A stretch of 64,000 nt of DNA from Latrodectus hesperus (GCA_037975125.1 CM075860.1:42999470-43063469); one strand, 5' to 3'; positions 45,469-57,904 are shown, numbered from the stretch's first letter. Notes: generated from the letters alone by a model not told the origin. A program made the numbers and translations.

Positions 45469-45899
45469 GCGTAAAATTTTGCAAATAAGTGTCTTAATTT
45501 TTATTTAAATCGTGCGTTCTACTTTGTTTTACTCATCACTGAGGAAAGATATGAAGAAAATTGGTATCAATTTGGCGAAACCTGCATTCATTTTCCTTGG
45601 TCGATGGGTTTTTACACAAGGATCAGTATTAGATGTTGTACAATACAAGCTAGCTGGAAATAAAATTCCTCTACGTAAAAACTAGGATTTTTTCCGAATT
45701 TTAAGCTTTAACCTGACGTTAACTATCGATTTTCGAATTTTTACACCCTCAAACTATGTTACGATGGCAGATTCTTGCATATTTTTTTCTTCTGAAGTAC
45801 GTGTAATGCAGCAGATAGAATAGTTTTCGATATCCTTCCAAAATTGTCAAAATTTAAAGTTTATCTTGATTCTCACATACACACATTCATACATACATA

Positions 45900-46065
45900 C
45901 ATACACAGCGGTGCAGGCTAGCGCTCTTGACGGTCAACGGGTTTGAAATACTCGCCCATCACTAAGCTCCTCGTAATTCTGAACCACGGTGGGGTGACGA
46001 GGTCACACCTGACCTGGCACCCTCCTCTCTACATGATCCTCTCACAGCAGGTAGACACGAAAATT
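45900..46065 (+). repeat. Family F dispersed repeat
   Basis: GGTGACGAGGTCACACCTGA and CTGGCACCCTCCTCTCTAC resemble 60325..60430. A TACA tandem (45890..45904) precedes it. Confidence 0.5.
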
Positions 46066-46094
46066 AACTGCACCCCCACTTACAGTAGAAAAAA

Positions 46095-46460
46095 TTGGTT
46101 AGGGTTACTTGTTTACCGCTTAGCTGTCGTTTATTTTGCATGCGAGAGTTGGTTAAAATGGAATCTATAGTTTAAAGTGGATTCCAACTCACTACAAATA
46201 TTAAAGTTTGATACAGGTTTGGTTTGTTTTTGTCGCTCAACGGTCATTTTTTGCACACGAGGGCTAATCAGACCGGGATCTACGGTTTAAAGTGGATTCC
46301 GAACCACTACAAACATCCATGCCCAAGGTGGGATTTGAACCCACGAACTGTTGAACCGAAGGCGCTAACCATTCGGCTGCCAGCTCGGCAAGTTTGATAT
46401 AGGATTCAAACTCATAAACTGCTAGACCGAAGGCCAGAGTGCTAACAATTAGGCTGCCAA
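46095..46460 (-). mobile_element. SINE-A copy 7 inserted in an older SINE-A, 14-bp target duplication
   Basis: The young insert is 46218..46389, flanked by AAGTTTGATACAGG (46204..46217) and AAGTTTGATATAGG (46390..46403). The host copy begins near 46105 (TTACCGCTTAGCTGTCG) and ends AACAATTAGGCTGCCAACT. The young head lacks AAGAGC before GCTAACC. Confidence 0.9.
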
Positions 46461-46899
46461 CTATCGTCAGAGAAAAAAAAGGATCTTTGGTCTGTTAATA
46501 TTGAATTCGCAGATTTTTAAACAAAAGAATCGACTATTTAGTCTAAATTCCAAATGCAAAGCTTATCTTTTGTCAAAAATTTTTGACCTTTCTAATTTTT
46601 TTTATGTATTTATTTATTTTTTAAATTGGGAAAAAAAAGAAGTTAAAAAAGTTGCAATTTATAAAGATTGTTTGAAACTTTTAAAGAATATTTCGTTAGA
46701 TTGAAAGAAATTTAATTACCAAAGTAAAACGGTTAATATCTTGCAGTAGCCTAAATGACATAGCATCAATTACTTTAAGTGTTCTTTTGTCCTAATAAAA
46801 CCAATTTAAATTTTTATGTCAAGGCGTTGGCAGGAAATAATTCCCTCAAAAAAATTTAAGTTCCTCCTTTCGATGAATTGACCACCTGTTAATACCAAC

Positions 46900-47645
46900 T
46901 GCGTGATCCACAATCATCGGCCCATCCACAAAAGAACGAAATTCAATTACCAAAATCTCGATTGTTTCTTCCTGCCAGCTTATAAATATTCATTACAAAA
47001 CTGTATAAATCCGATGATTTGTATTCTTTTAATGTAGGATATATTTTCTCCCTTGGACTCGTAAAAAACTTTTAACGCTGCCATAAAAATGCTCCTCGCT
47101 ACCAGATGGGAGAAATAAGAAAAAGAAATATCCTACTTTTATTAACTTAAAACCTTCCCCGATTCCCATTCATCAAAAGACAAAACGCATCCTTATCATT
47201 TTTGGCGCGTAAAGTAGTAGCAGCCTTTTTAATCTCGTCGACTTCCAGGCGCATTCCGCAGACCATTAATAAAATCCAATAAAAAGAATTTGGAAGGAAA
47301 TAAAAAAAAGAAAACAATCTTTCAATCGATGTTTAGAGAGGAGAATTTATTCAAGGCGATTCCGTTTTTATCTCCCATTCATTGGATCTCAGATGAGGCA
47401 ACCTTTGACACGGGCCCGCTCCCGAACAAAAAGCCTGTTTCAACCACTTTATCGCAGAAGGGTTCGTTCACGCGACACCAAGGCTGCAGAGAGCCCCAAT
47501 CACAGATCGCAGGCGAGATAAGGAGGGTGGACACAATGAACTCGTCAAAGTCTGCTTCGGACGTAGCGTCCGGCGGCCACCAGGAGGGAGGGGGGACGTT
47601 GCTATTATTTGAAGCGATAAAGAACAGTTGACCCGATGAGTCTTT
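46900..47645. other. Less AT-rich unique island with a 114-codon plus-strand frame
   Basis: The frame 47290..47631 has no recognised domain (DTGPLPNKKPVSTT, SSKSASDVASGGHQEGGG). The block 47380..47620 is the most GC-rich unique stretch of its neighbourhood. It could be an upstream exon or regulatory DNA of the receptor or another gene. Confidence 0.3.
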
Positions 47646-48103
47646 GAGAATTTTAAGCTGAGGGAATGAGTAAACTGTTAAACTTTCGTGGGATAGTTAT
47701 CGTTTGAAAATTCAGACAGGCATTATCTTTCGACAGAAATAATCAACCATAAATCTAAGGAATGGTAAATTTAAAAAAAATAAAAGAAATAAAAGAATAA
47801 ATTTAAATAAAGTGGACAAAAAAAATCCCACCATACATAAAAATTAAATGTTGAATCAATTATTTTTTTGTTGAATCAATTATTTTTTGTTGAAAATAAA
47901 TTAGTTTTCACTTTTATAATCCTAAAGATTTAAGCTACAAGGCAAATAATTGAATTAAGGAGTCATTAAGAATACTCCACCACGATGTCTAAAAACATTA
48001 GCATACGGTTCTTTACAGAAGCTTTCTAACTGCAAACAGTTAAGCAAGTTTGGTTTGTTTGTCGTTCAAGATCATTTTTTTACTCACAAAAGTTAATTCG
48101 GCC

Positions 48104-48700
48104 ACGATGGCCTGGTTGCTTAAGGCGTCATTCTCAATATCATAATGTAGTGAGTTCGAATCCCAGCTTAACCGAAGATCCGTAGTTTTCACTATGAAGT
48201 GAATAACTAGCGTGCTCAAGTAAATACAGGATAATTAAAATCAATAGGCTTTTATTGCGAACTAAAATCAGACAAGCAACACACTTGCCATCTCACTCTG
48301 CCTGTCTGGCGAGTGAAAACCAACAGGCTATATATACAGGTAAAAATATCTTCTGATTGGTTGGTGACAATAAATATTTACATAAAATTATAATAAGCAC
48401 AGGAATCATGTGCTGAAAGAAAAGTTCGTTCTAGAAGGAGAGTCACGCACATGCGGCTCTGTAGTGCGAATCGAATACTGCACATTCGTTCACCACAACT
48501 AAAAGAGGCTAAAGTACGTTAAACAGGTCGTGGTAGCAATGTCCTCCAAGTAAAATGACACCTCTGGGAGGGACAGGTCAAATATTAGAGGGTCTTCTGT
48601 TCGATACATGCTCCTAAATGACGAAGACTCCCAACCGGCTGCTTTCACTAACTGGTACTTCTCTGCACCTAGCACTGAGCTGGGCTGCATATTGGTGCAA
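48104..48700 (+). mobile_element. SINE-B copy, plus orientation, split by a solo LTR
   Basis: The tRNA-like head (GATGGCCTGGTTGCTTAAGG, B box GAGTTCGAATCCC) runs to 48194. The body resumes at 48502 with AAGAGGCTAAAGTACGTTAA and continues through GTGGTAGCAATGTCCTCCAA to 48700. The joined order matches the inverse of 54562..54906. Confidence 0.82.
48195..48497 (-). mobile_element. Solo LTR, 303 bp, 4-bp target duplication
   Basis: ACTA flanks it at 48191..48194 and 48498..48501. The ends are TG...CA with an imperfect inverted repeat (TGTGGTGAA at one end, TGAAGTGAA at the other). On the minus strand a TATA box (GTATATATAG, about 48337..48328) precedes an AATAAA at 48255..48250, the order expected of U3-R-U5. 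No internal coding region remains. A 4-bp duplication fits a Gypsy-like element, but the class is an inference. Confidence 0.85.
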
Positions 48701-49049
48701 CGTAAGTGCTAATTAGGCCAAGACTAACAGTTTAAAATAGATTCCGTAGCAGTATAAGCAACCAAGCTCGAAGGAGAGAGTGAGCATTAGAATCGAATGG
48801 AGTGCTAATCGTAAGGCGGTCAGCTGGATTACTTCATAATTTTTGTGCCCTGAGCTATTAACGAAGTTGGCAGCAGAGCTGGTACACTCTTTTGTGCATA
48901 CTGTTGGTATGATTTTAATTTACGATATTTTATTTATTTATTTTATTTTGATCAATGTCACTTTTCTGCACTTAAACCTATTTATTTAGAACTTACTTTT
49001 TAAAGAATAATTTCAAACCACAGCATGCTATAAAAGTTGGTAGCTAGGT

Positions 49050-49215
49050 TTATTGCTCAATGGATATGTTATGCACGTGAAAGCCAATTGGACGGGTTTC
49101 TAGACAGAGTTTAAAAGTAGATTCCAAATCACAACACCAAGTTCTGTCCGAAAACTAATCAACGAATTGTTATACCGAAGGGCAGAACGCTAACTACTCG
49201 CCCGGCAGCTAAGCC
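49050..49215 (-). repeat. Old SINE-A copy
   Basis: TATTGCTCAATGGATATG, GCACGTGAAAGCCAATTGGA and CTAACTACTCGCCCGGCAGC in order. Strongly diverged. Confidence 0.6.
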
Positions 49216-49339
49216 TAACCTAGCTTTTATGCTGTCAAACCAAAAAAATATTTTTTGGTTGTCATAAAATTTGTTTTCGTTGACACATAAAAAAAAATAC
49301 AGCCAGTTTTACTAAAGACACAGCGAGGCAGGATTTGTG

Positions 49340-49760
49340 TTAGCAGTTGAGATTAAGGATGAGTGACATACGATCGTTAGTCTACAAAATGGTGGATCCT
49401 CTCTCAAGAAACGGGTCACAACGCCCGACCCCAAGAAGACCCCTCCGACCCTGGAGGGCAACGTGTGTGTTCTTCATACTCCTTAAATTAACCCAGAAGA
49501 GCGAATCCGTTTCAGCAACGAATCACGTCATACTGGCTTAATAAGCTATCTGGGGTGGACCCCCTTCTTTCCCCTCCTTATTCACTCAATTTGGGCTGGG
49601 GTAATCTATCATTACCAGCCCACTTCTTCGAGCTCTCAGAAGACAACAGTCCGAAATCGCGCTTTCGTACGTGTTCTGGGTACATCAACCGAGATGACGC
49701 GATTTTCAATTAGATTCCGGTGTACCACGTGATATGCCGATTCGCGCTTGGCTAGCAGGG
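49340..49760. other. Less AT-rich unique island
   Basis: Balanced composition, open frames below 70 codons, no repeat partner in the window. Nothing functional can be read directly. Confidence 0.25.
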
Positions 49761-50194
49761 AACAAAGTTTTCAATTACTGACACCATAACAGGTGGTTGG
49801 AGAAGTCTTAACGAATTATTAATAATCCTTCTGGAAATTACCTGTTTAGGCACCTATTTTTTTTAAACTTGTGTCTTACGAAATTGTATTAATGTCAAGG
49901 ACGGGTTAGTTGAGGAGATGATATATTACCATAAGCATTTTAGAAGCAAAATAGAGGCACTCCTTTTAGAAATTTAAAATTTAATCCCTTTTTATATAAA
50001 CGTGATCAGCATGAAAAGTGATAGTTTAACATCTTCGCTATGAACTTTTTTTTTGTTATCTATTCTGAAGGAAGTAATTTATAATCGCCTTAGGATGCTT
50101 TTAAATTCACGTGTTGCTTTTAATGTTTTTATTCGCTTTTTTAATTCAAACTCTGGCAATTCGGTTTTTGATTAGGCTTTATTATTTATTTATA

Positions 50195-50488
50195 GCTTAA
50201 CGGTTATTTTTTTGCACACAAGGAACTATAAGAACGGGTATTACAGCTTATGGTGAATTCCAAGCCACTACGAACATCCATCACAAGCATGGATTCGAAC
50301 CCACGAACTGTTAAACGGAAAGCCGGAGAGCTAACCATTCAGCGGTAATTCGGTGGAAGGCTAATTATACAGGGAACAACGGCTTAAAGTTGATTCTGAA
50401 CCACTTCGAACATCCATGACCGATGTGGGATTCGAGCGCACGAACTATTAAACCGAAGGCAAGAGCACTAACTATTCGTCGGCTAACT
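50195..50488 (-). repeat. Two adjacent old SINE-A copies
   Basis: The first (50195..50350) has TTTTTTTGCACACAAGGAAC and GGATTCGAACCCACGAACTG. The second (50353..50488) lacks the outer tail and has GATGTGGGATTCGAGCGCAC and AAGAGCACTAACTATTCG. Confidence 0.75.
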
Positions 50489-50523
50489 CGACGGATCAGG
50501 CATCAGTTTCATACGATGAAAGT

Positions 50524-50790
50524 TGTTGTTGTTGTTGTTGTTACTTATGACACTTGGACAAGCCAAACTCGCTATGCCTTGGCAATGCTAATTTAAGTCA
50601 ATAGGGAGCGTCTTTCGTTTTAATCAGAGCACCATGAAGGTGAAAGTACGTCTTTGCTCTTTTTTAAATCCTCCGATAGATGGCACCACCAGAGAATCCA
50701 TTCCCTCAATATTGACATTGATCTGAAGGGGGAGGAAAGAGACCATTGCACCTATGGTCACTGCTCAATGACTGACCACAGGACTACGAT
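50524..50790 (+). repeat. Family E dispersed repeat
   Basis: Begins with a GTT tandem and ACTTATGACACTTGGACAAG, then CACCATGAAGGTGAAAGTAC, GATAGATGGCACCACCAGAG and TGGTCACTGCTCAATGACTG. Confidence 0.65.
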
Positions 50791-51359
50791 GAAAGTAAAC
50801 TGTTTAAACGCCGGTCAATAATCTTCCTGAAACAATTTATGGGCCTTGAATAACCCTAGGATATAATGTTGCCCATTTGATGTACAGTTATATTATCAAA
50901 ATCAAAGCCTTAGACATTCAATTCTCTTGATAAAATTGTACACATTGCCAAGGCCGTGATTTTGGCACTTGGAGTAATACCTTGACTTCAAACGGACACG
51001 ACATCAACTAACCAACCTATTCAATTCTTTTTGCAGATGAGGGCTTATCTATCAAGACTAAGGGCTGAACTGGGTATTGAACCCAGATACTGTCGAGAAA
51101 ACATGAGCACTAGCCATTCTGATGCCAACTCGACATGTCTGAAGTGGAAATCGAACTCGCGTGTTATTCGGCTAATAGTGCTTTACATTCTAACAATTTA
51201 CTAGCATTCATACTTAATATTCTTATACTCGTAGGATAAGGGGAAGGATACCAGATTGTAATTCGCGATCAAGTGACATTTTATGTAGCAGAATATGACC
51301 CGTTACTCAATTATTAATAATTTTAACAATATTTTTCATCATTATAAATGGACAGAGGC

Positions 51360-51790
51360 CTCCATCAGTGTCATTCCTCCTCTATGAGTTTCGTTACTGA
51401 CGTCACCGGGTTGATGGAATTGTATTCTTAAAAAATGTTTAAAATAAGTAACATTCGGAATTCCTGAAATTTGTTCAAGTTTCCAAGACAAATTATAGTG
51501 TTTTTCAAAAAATACATTGAAGCCGAGATCGATTTTTCTGGATCTAAAAGCGTCGTTAACGTTCTCTGCGGTCGTTAGGCCAACGGGGATCTCAAACGAT
51601 TTCAGAAACGCACTCCCCGATTCCTGTCACGCGTCAGTTCAGGCATGCTTCCTCCGCGAGTGGGGATGAGCAACAGGGAAATCGCATTCGAGTCGCGTTC
51701 CATTGAGGAGAGGATTTAGAAACATTCCTCGCTCCTGACTCATGTTTTGGGGGAGGGGGGGGGGAACACTTAAAGACTCAACAAGAAAAG
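51360..51790. other. Less AT-rich unique island with a CRE-like site
   Basis: Includes TTACTGACGTCACCGGG, a full TGACGTCA palindrome, and a G-run at 51749..51763. No open frame of note. A regulatory role is only an inference. Confidence 0.3.
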
Positions 51791-51913
51791 GAGCATCAGA
51801 ACTCAAAAAAATTCTAAAGACTCCAAAATTTGAAAATGTGAATTTCATAACCTTGAAAAAGAAGCATTGAAAGCTTGAATAAGTAATTTAAATATCATAG
51901 AAACATAATCGGG

Positions 51914-52047
51914 TTGGCTTGTTTGTCGCTCCACGGTCATTTTTTGCACACAAGGGCTAATTAGACCGGAACCTACGGCTTAAAGTGGATTCCGAACCAC
52001 TACAAACATCCATAACCAAGGTGGGATTCGAACCCACGAACTGTTGC
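51914..52047 (-). mobile_element. SINE-A copy 8, truncated within the tRNA head, 13-bp target duplication
   Basis: AAACATAATCGGG flanks it at 51901..51913 and 52048..52060. The element stops after CGAACCCACGAACTGTTG, so the A-box half of the head is missing. Loss at the 5' end with intact target duplications fits incomplete target-primed reverse transcription. Confidence 0.9.
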
Positions 52048-52211
52048 AAACATAATCGGGAGATGAAAGGAGGAAAAATCAAAAATTAAAAGAGAGAAGG
52101 TTCTCCCCACATGATAAATAAGGTTTCAAAATGTTGTAAAACATTTTTTCGCGGTCAGTTTGGTTCAGGCTAAGATTCAGAGTTTTTAAACTATCCATTT
52201 TTGGGATAGTT

Positions 52212-52512
52212 ATTGCTGCACCAGCGTGCTTCCCTATACCTGGCCCTGAGTTGGGCTCTACCAGTTAGATATAGGCAGCCCGGTGGAATCTTCATGATTT
52301 TGAAGCAAGGACCAAGCAGAGGAACCCCAAAATATGGCTTGCCATTCCCAGGTGTATCATTTCACTTGGAGGACATTGCTACCACGCCCAGTTTTAAAAT
52401 GCCCCAGTTGCCTTCAGCGAACACGACGGATTTCCAGTTAAGCTGGGATTCGAACTCACTACCTTCCGGTAATGAGAACGACGCCCTAACCAACCAAGAC
52501 ACCGCGGCCTGA
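52212..52512 (-). mobile_element. SINE-B copy
   Basis: CACCAGCGTGCTTCCCTATA, CCCTGAGTTGGGCTCTACCA, ACTTGGAGGACATTGCTACC, AACACGACGGATTTCCAGTT and the inverse head GGGATTCGAACTCACTACC ending CGCGGCC. A 100-codon open frame across it is an artefact of the repeat. Confidence 0.82.
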
Positions 52513-52514
52513 TG

Positions 52515-52741
52515 TAGCATACTCAACTGGTTGAAGGCCGTGGTAAGGCATAATATTCACGGCATAAATAGTCACCTGGGAAGACTTTTCATAGACAGTG
52601 GGTAAGGGAGAAAACCTGGAAAACTCCCAACTCAACAGATGAGCATGCTTAAGACTGGAAGGCAACTCCCACCATCTGTTGTTTAACAGTGGCTGGGATT
52701 GAACCCAGGACCTTATGCTCCGATTAGACCACGGTGGACCC
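52515..52741 (-). mobile_element. SINE-G copy (tRNA-like)
   Basis: GAAAACTCCCAACTCAACAG, GGAAGGCAACTCCCACCATC and the inverse head GGGATTGAACCCAGGACCTT then TAGACCACGGTGGACC. Directly abuts the SINE-B at 52512. Confidence 0.7.
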
Positions 52742-53154
52742 TGCCATTTGAACATTGAAGTGATATGAAATGTAAAAACGTGTCAAATGAATTTTGTTTT
52801 TTCTCCGTTCAATTAATAAAAACCGATTTGTGGCTAGCAATAGTTTTAGAGAGGATATTTATAGCTGATATACCCTGAATATAAATGTGAAAAATCAAAC
52901 ACTTAACAGAAACGAGAACTTTCGATTTCGTTAAATGTATCGTCCAAAATGATTGAATTTTGTGTTATTAAACGATCCTGGGGACGACAAGACAACATCA
53001 CAATATACATATATTACTTTTAATCAAAAAAAATTATTTTTAGATAATTCTAGTTTTATTTAATAATTTCGAAGACATAACATTTTTAGAAAATTGTTTA
53101 ATATTTTACAAAGAGACTTATTTTTAAAAACGGGTAAAAGATTCTAGTTAACAG

Positions 53155-53335
53155 GTCAATTGGTTTATTTGTCACAAAATGATTATATTTTGCACATAAG
53201 GTCTAATTAGACCACACCCTATGGTTTGAAGCGAATTGGAAACCATTACAAATATAGGAACACGAGATGAGAATCGAACCTATTAACTATTAAACCGAAG
53301 GCCGAAACACTAACCAGTCTGCCACCAGTTCAGCT
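53155..53335 (-). repeat. Old SINE-A copy
   Basis: TTTTGCACATAAGGTCTAAT, GAGATGAGAATCGAACCTAT and CTGCCACCAGTTCAGC in order. Confidence 0.7.
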
Positions 53336-53429
53336 TTACTACATTAATTAATAAACATGATAAAGATACATAAATAAACGGATTAGATCATAAAAATATA
53401 TTCATTTAAATGTGATAAAACACTTTGAT

Positions 53430-53595
53430 TAATTAATTGTCGCTCTTCCGTGTTATTCTACATATTAAGGCTAATTTAAGTGAGACATACAATTTAAAGT
53501 GAATTCCAAACCACTACAAACATCCAGTGCGGGAATCGAATCTACAAGCTGTTAAACAAAAGGACAGAGGTTCTAGTTCGGCTGCTAGTTCGGCC
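53430..53595 (-). repeat. Old SINE-A copy
   Basis: TAATTGTCGCTCTTCCGTG, GAATTCCAAACCACTACAAA, GTGCGGGAATCGAATCTACA and GGCTGCTAGTTCGGC. Confidence 0.7.
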
Positions 53596-54384
53596 TGATT
53601 AAAAGGGAACTACAGCATACATATCTTTAAATGATTTCCTTTTTGGTAATCTTTTCTTGCAGATTTTACACACAACAAATAAAATGGAAAAAAAATACTT
53701 TTTATCTTTTTGAAATAACTTATGAAAAATGTTCTTATGGTAATGATGTTCACGAGAACTCATTCATAAAATGTGTCCTCTTCACCTCAGAACAACGTAC
53801 GTATCACGTTCTCGGCAGAGACATCTATTTTCCAGCTGATTGGTGCGCAAAGAGAGAGTGACTGTCAAAGGATTTGAGACGTCATCAACTTTCCCCATTT
53901 GTCATCATTCAACCATCGAACTTTAAGGACGATTTCGAAGAGCATTTCAAAGTTAAAATCCGAATGGGGAAATAAAAAGAGTAAAACTACTATGAAATTT
54001 AAAGGACAAACCTATACTTATGCAAGAAATTTTTATTTTCAGAAAATTAATTTAACTATAAAATAGTCAAAGTCCATGGAAGATTTTTATAGTTTCTAAT
54101 TTATGTAATTTATGATAACATTCAGCAAAATATAATTGGGAGTCTATATTAAATGCGCAGGTATATTAAAAAGCAGAAACCGACGCCCTCTTTATATTAA
54201 AAGCTTTAAATCAGATAGATATATTTTTATTTATAAATTTAAGATAATAATTTAATCCATCGGAACTTGGGTCTTAAAGATTACGAGAATTGCACTTCGC
54301 TTGTGTGAATTGAAATTCTTCATTTGTTTAACATTCATGTCCCTCTGGGAATCTTGATCACGAAAAATTAATGTTTGTAAGCTT

Positions 54385-54990
54385 GTCATTCAAACATCAT
54401 GTTTCATACACGAGAGAGAGCTAGTTGAACTGGGACATATAGTTTAAAATAGATTACTAACTACTACAAATATCTCTTCTCAAGGAGGTCTGTAGCTTGG
54501 TGAGTGGCTTAAGGCTATTTTTAGCACCGGAGTGCAAATTAGAACGGTATCTACAGTTTAAAGTTGTTGCAGCAGCATGCTTACCTGTCCCTAGCCCCAA
54601 CCTGATAACCGATAGGTACAGACCAGGGCCTCCTCTTCTCGTTGTTGTTGTTCCAGCCCTGAGTTGGGCTCTAACAATTAGATAGAAGCAGCAGCGGGGA
54701 GTCTTCGTGATTTTGAAGCAGGGACCAAGCAGAAGAACCTTGTCTGCCACCCCAGAGATATCATTTTACTTGATGGACATTGCGACCACAACCTATTTAA
54801 CATGCCCCAGCCGCCTTTAGCGAACACGACGGATTTTCGGTTAAGCTGGGATTCGAATTCACTACCTTCCCATAATTAAAACGACGTCCTAACCAACCAG
54901 GCCTCTACAAACATCCACCCTCAAGGTGGAATCCGAACTTACGAACAGTTGAACCGAGGGCAAGAGTGCTGACCACGCGGCTGCCTGCTC
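54385..54990 (-). mobile_element. SINE-B inserted in an old SINE-A
   Basis: SINE-B occupies about 54562..54906 (CAGCATGCTTACCTGTCCCT, CATTGCGACCACAACCTATT, AACACGACGGATTTTCGGTT, GGGATTCGAATTCACTACC). An extra segment with GTTGTTGTTG lies near 54640. The SINE-A sequence before (CTACAGTTTAAAGT) and after (CTACAAACATCCACCC) is continuous when it is removed. Both are in minus orientation. Confidence 0.75.
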
Positions 54991-55005
54991 GGACTAGCAC
55001 GAGGT

Positions 55006-57574
55006 TGGAATCTAGCTCGCAAGCAAGTGATCCGAAGTCCGGTTCACTAAACATTCATCAAGTAAATCGGTCCAATCAGTTTCTCAACATAACGTCCAAG
55101 AAGTAATGAGAACCGTCCTAATAAAACGGAATAAACTAAATTAAAATAATGTCAAAAATCTTTATCTAATTTTCAAATATGGAAAATAATGGTTTAATTG
55201 GGTAATAATGATTCCAAACATTTTTTACAACATTAATATCTTTGTTGCATAGATATCTCTTTTCCATTTTAATTTCAATCCTTTTAGGTTTTCCTCAACC
55301 TCATCCAGCCGTCTCAGCAATGGTGAACCTCTTTTCTTATTAATGCACAATTTTCCTTCTGATTTTCTTAGGTATATCTGTTTCCTTCATTATCCGTGTG
55401 TGTATTAAAATCTACTCACACCATTTTACAAAACTAACTATAATCTTTTTTTTCTTATTGTACCTAAATTTACAGCTTTGCATTGATTGGTTTATCGCTC
55501 TGCGATCACATTTTAAACTCGACGGCTAATTTATAATCTGAACGTACTACAAGCATCAACACTGAAAGAGGAATCGAACTCATGGTTGTTTACTTGATAG
55601 ATCTGTTCAGCTTTATACAAATAAAATAAGCCATATCCGCATTACTGAATTTTTTAATTTTACAGTATTTTTAAGTCGGCATCCATTAAATTACAAACAT
55701 ATGGTATCTCATTTTATAACCAATTCAAAGCGGTAATTTTAAGGTACAACATTTGAATCAGAGAATTTTGAAAACGTATTTCCAATTATATAAAATAATT
55801 AAAATTTAAAAATTACAATAAAGCATTTTCCAATGAAGTTTATTTTTATCAAAACTTTAGTTCCTGTAAAAATACCTGTATTAGATAAATTTCTATAAAA
55901 GAATTCATATATGATCTAAGAAGTACACTTTTTAATTATTTAGATTTGGATTTTGTAGTTTACATCCAAATGGTGTTTGATTTTTGATCACGAAGTACGT
56001 AATAATTTTGCCTCCTCTTTTATACGATAACTTCTCTTACTTCACATTAACTTCTACATTAACTTCTCACTAAAAATAAGATTCGACAACTTATCTAAAT
56101 TTAGGTTTATTTCACAAAAATTGTGAAAAGGAAATCACAAAATCTCATCAAGTATTAAAATAAAAAAGTACTTTTTTATATTTAAATAATATAAAAGATA
56201 AAACTGTATACAAATCTCTTCTTATTCTATGATTATCGTATTCTTAAATTATTCGCTAGGTATTCTGAAAAAACAATGCTTAAAATAAAGTATGGTGCAC
56301 CATACATTTTGCATTAAGTAAATGTCGTGGAAGATTACTCAATCTCCATAAGCTAACTAACAAGACACAATGGAGGAGTAGTTTATAAATCACTGACCTT
56401 GTTATTTGTGTGTGTCCACACGATCCATTCATTACACAAACATACAAATAATTTAAGACTTTTGAGTAATATATATATATTTTCTAACCGACTTTATTAA
56501 GATGCCCAATCCCAGCATTGTAGAATACACAAGCATACTTAACCTATGACAAGTTAGCGATTTTTTGGGTATTCATCACCTGAAAAACAACTGTGCACTC
56601 AGTGGGGTGTGAGTCCGAAATTTTCTTGAATACTTTGTCACGAAAGGTCATTAAAAGTAGGATGTTCTCTTGTTCCAAATTAAATATAAATCCCCGCTGC
56701 TTTTTGCGAAATAGCCTCGACACGGATCCCGTCATCTTATAAGCCTGTCAAAGAACAATGGCCAGTGTCCTTAATCTTGACCCCAGACGGATCAACGGTA
56801 TGCCTGATAATCGAAGTTGCGATTTCTCGAGATGACGTGTGCAGCGGATTTCCACCGTGCACGCTACAGGTGTGAGGTTAAATACGCACTTGCCACTTCA
56901 AGCGCCATCTTCAGAAGTTGAAGAAAAACAATGAAATCCAGGTTAAACGGTTAGAGGAAAGTCTTACACGATTCAAATTACAAGCTTCTTGTTTGATGTG
57001 GCAGTTTCTTGGCACAGCGATCAAAGCCGCATTGATTATTTTATTAATAGTTACGCACGAGAGGTTTTTCTATTTACTCGTAAATTGATCCCTTCATTCA
57101 CAATCAAAGACAATACAAGAATGTTTAATAAGGTTTGCACGGTATATTTGCTTTTATGAATGCTGTCTGTTCTTATCACAGTTCAGATGTCTAGTTACTT
57201 ACTAAGAATGCGTACGAAACGAGGCGGTTACTTTCCTGTTTAAGTTTCTTTTGGATCAAATTCTATCGCAGAATTTTATATAATTCTTATGAAAAATTAT
57301 TACCTTACAAAAACTGCTGTAATTATACTGAAAAAAAATGAAACTTATTTTAAAACTGTAAAAAAAAATATCATACATTAACACTGTTTCCATAAAACTC
57401 AAAGTATATTGAATAGATTTTTATGAATTTATAAAAATAATATAAATAATTTAATGCCACCAATAAATTTATTTTAAAAAGTTAGTAGAAATATTTAAAA
57501 TAATATAATCATTAATACAGAAAATCTATGATAACCACAGAAATCATTGGATGAAAAATAATTAAATAGTACTC
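55006..57574. other. Gene-free stretch
   Basis: AT-rich with a likely decayed SINE-A at 55490..55620. The block 56700..56950 is less AT-rich and unrecognised. The short minus-strand frame at 56544..56735 carries no motif I know. Confidence 0.4.
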
Positions 57575-57735
57575 AATGATTAGTTTGGTTCAATTTCACG
57601 CGACGGACATTTTGTTTGTACAAAATTAACTAATTTGGGATCTACAGTTTAAAGTAAAATCCGAACCACACTATAAACACCCAAACTGAAGGTAGAATCG
57701 AGGATACAAACTGTTGAATGGAAGCCCAGGTGAAT
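57575..57735 (-). repeat. Old SINE-A copy
   Basis: GGGATCTACAGTTTAAAGTA, CACACTATAAACACCCAAAC and a decayed head. Confidence 0.55.
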
Positions 57736-57904
57736 AGGAAAGTATAAAAAATTTGGTATGTGGCAACATTGTAAAGACGTGCATTGTCTGATAGAACACT
57801 CTTACTGTAAAGTGTCTTGCTCAAAAACTCTTTAACAGTTCTATTTCGTAGGTTTGGATTCACTTCAGCTGGAACGGCAAAAGATGTTATCAACTTAAGT
57901 TTCA

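Noticed and set aside
52213..52512. Plus-strand 99-codon frame
   Set aside because: It lies wholly in a SINE-B and the frame is broken in the other copies.
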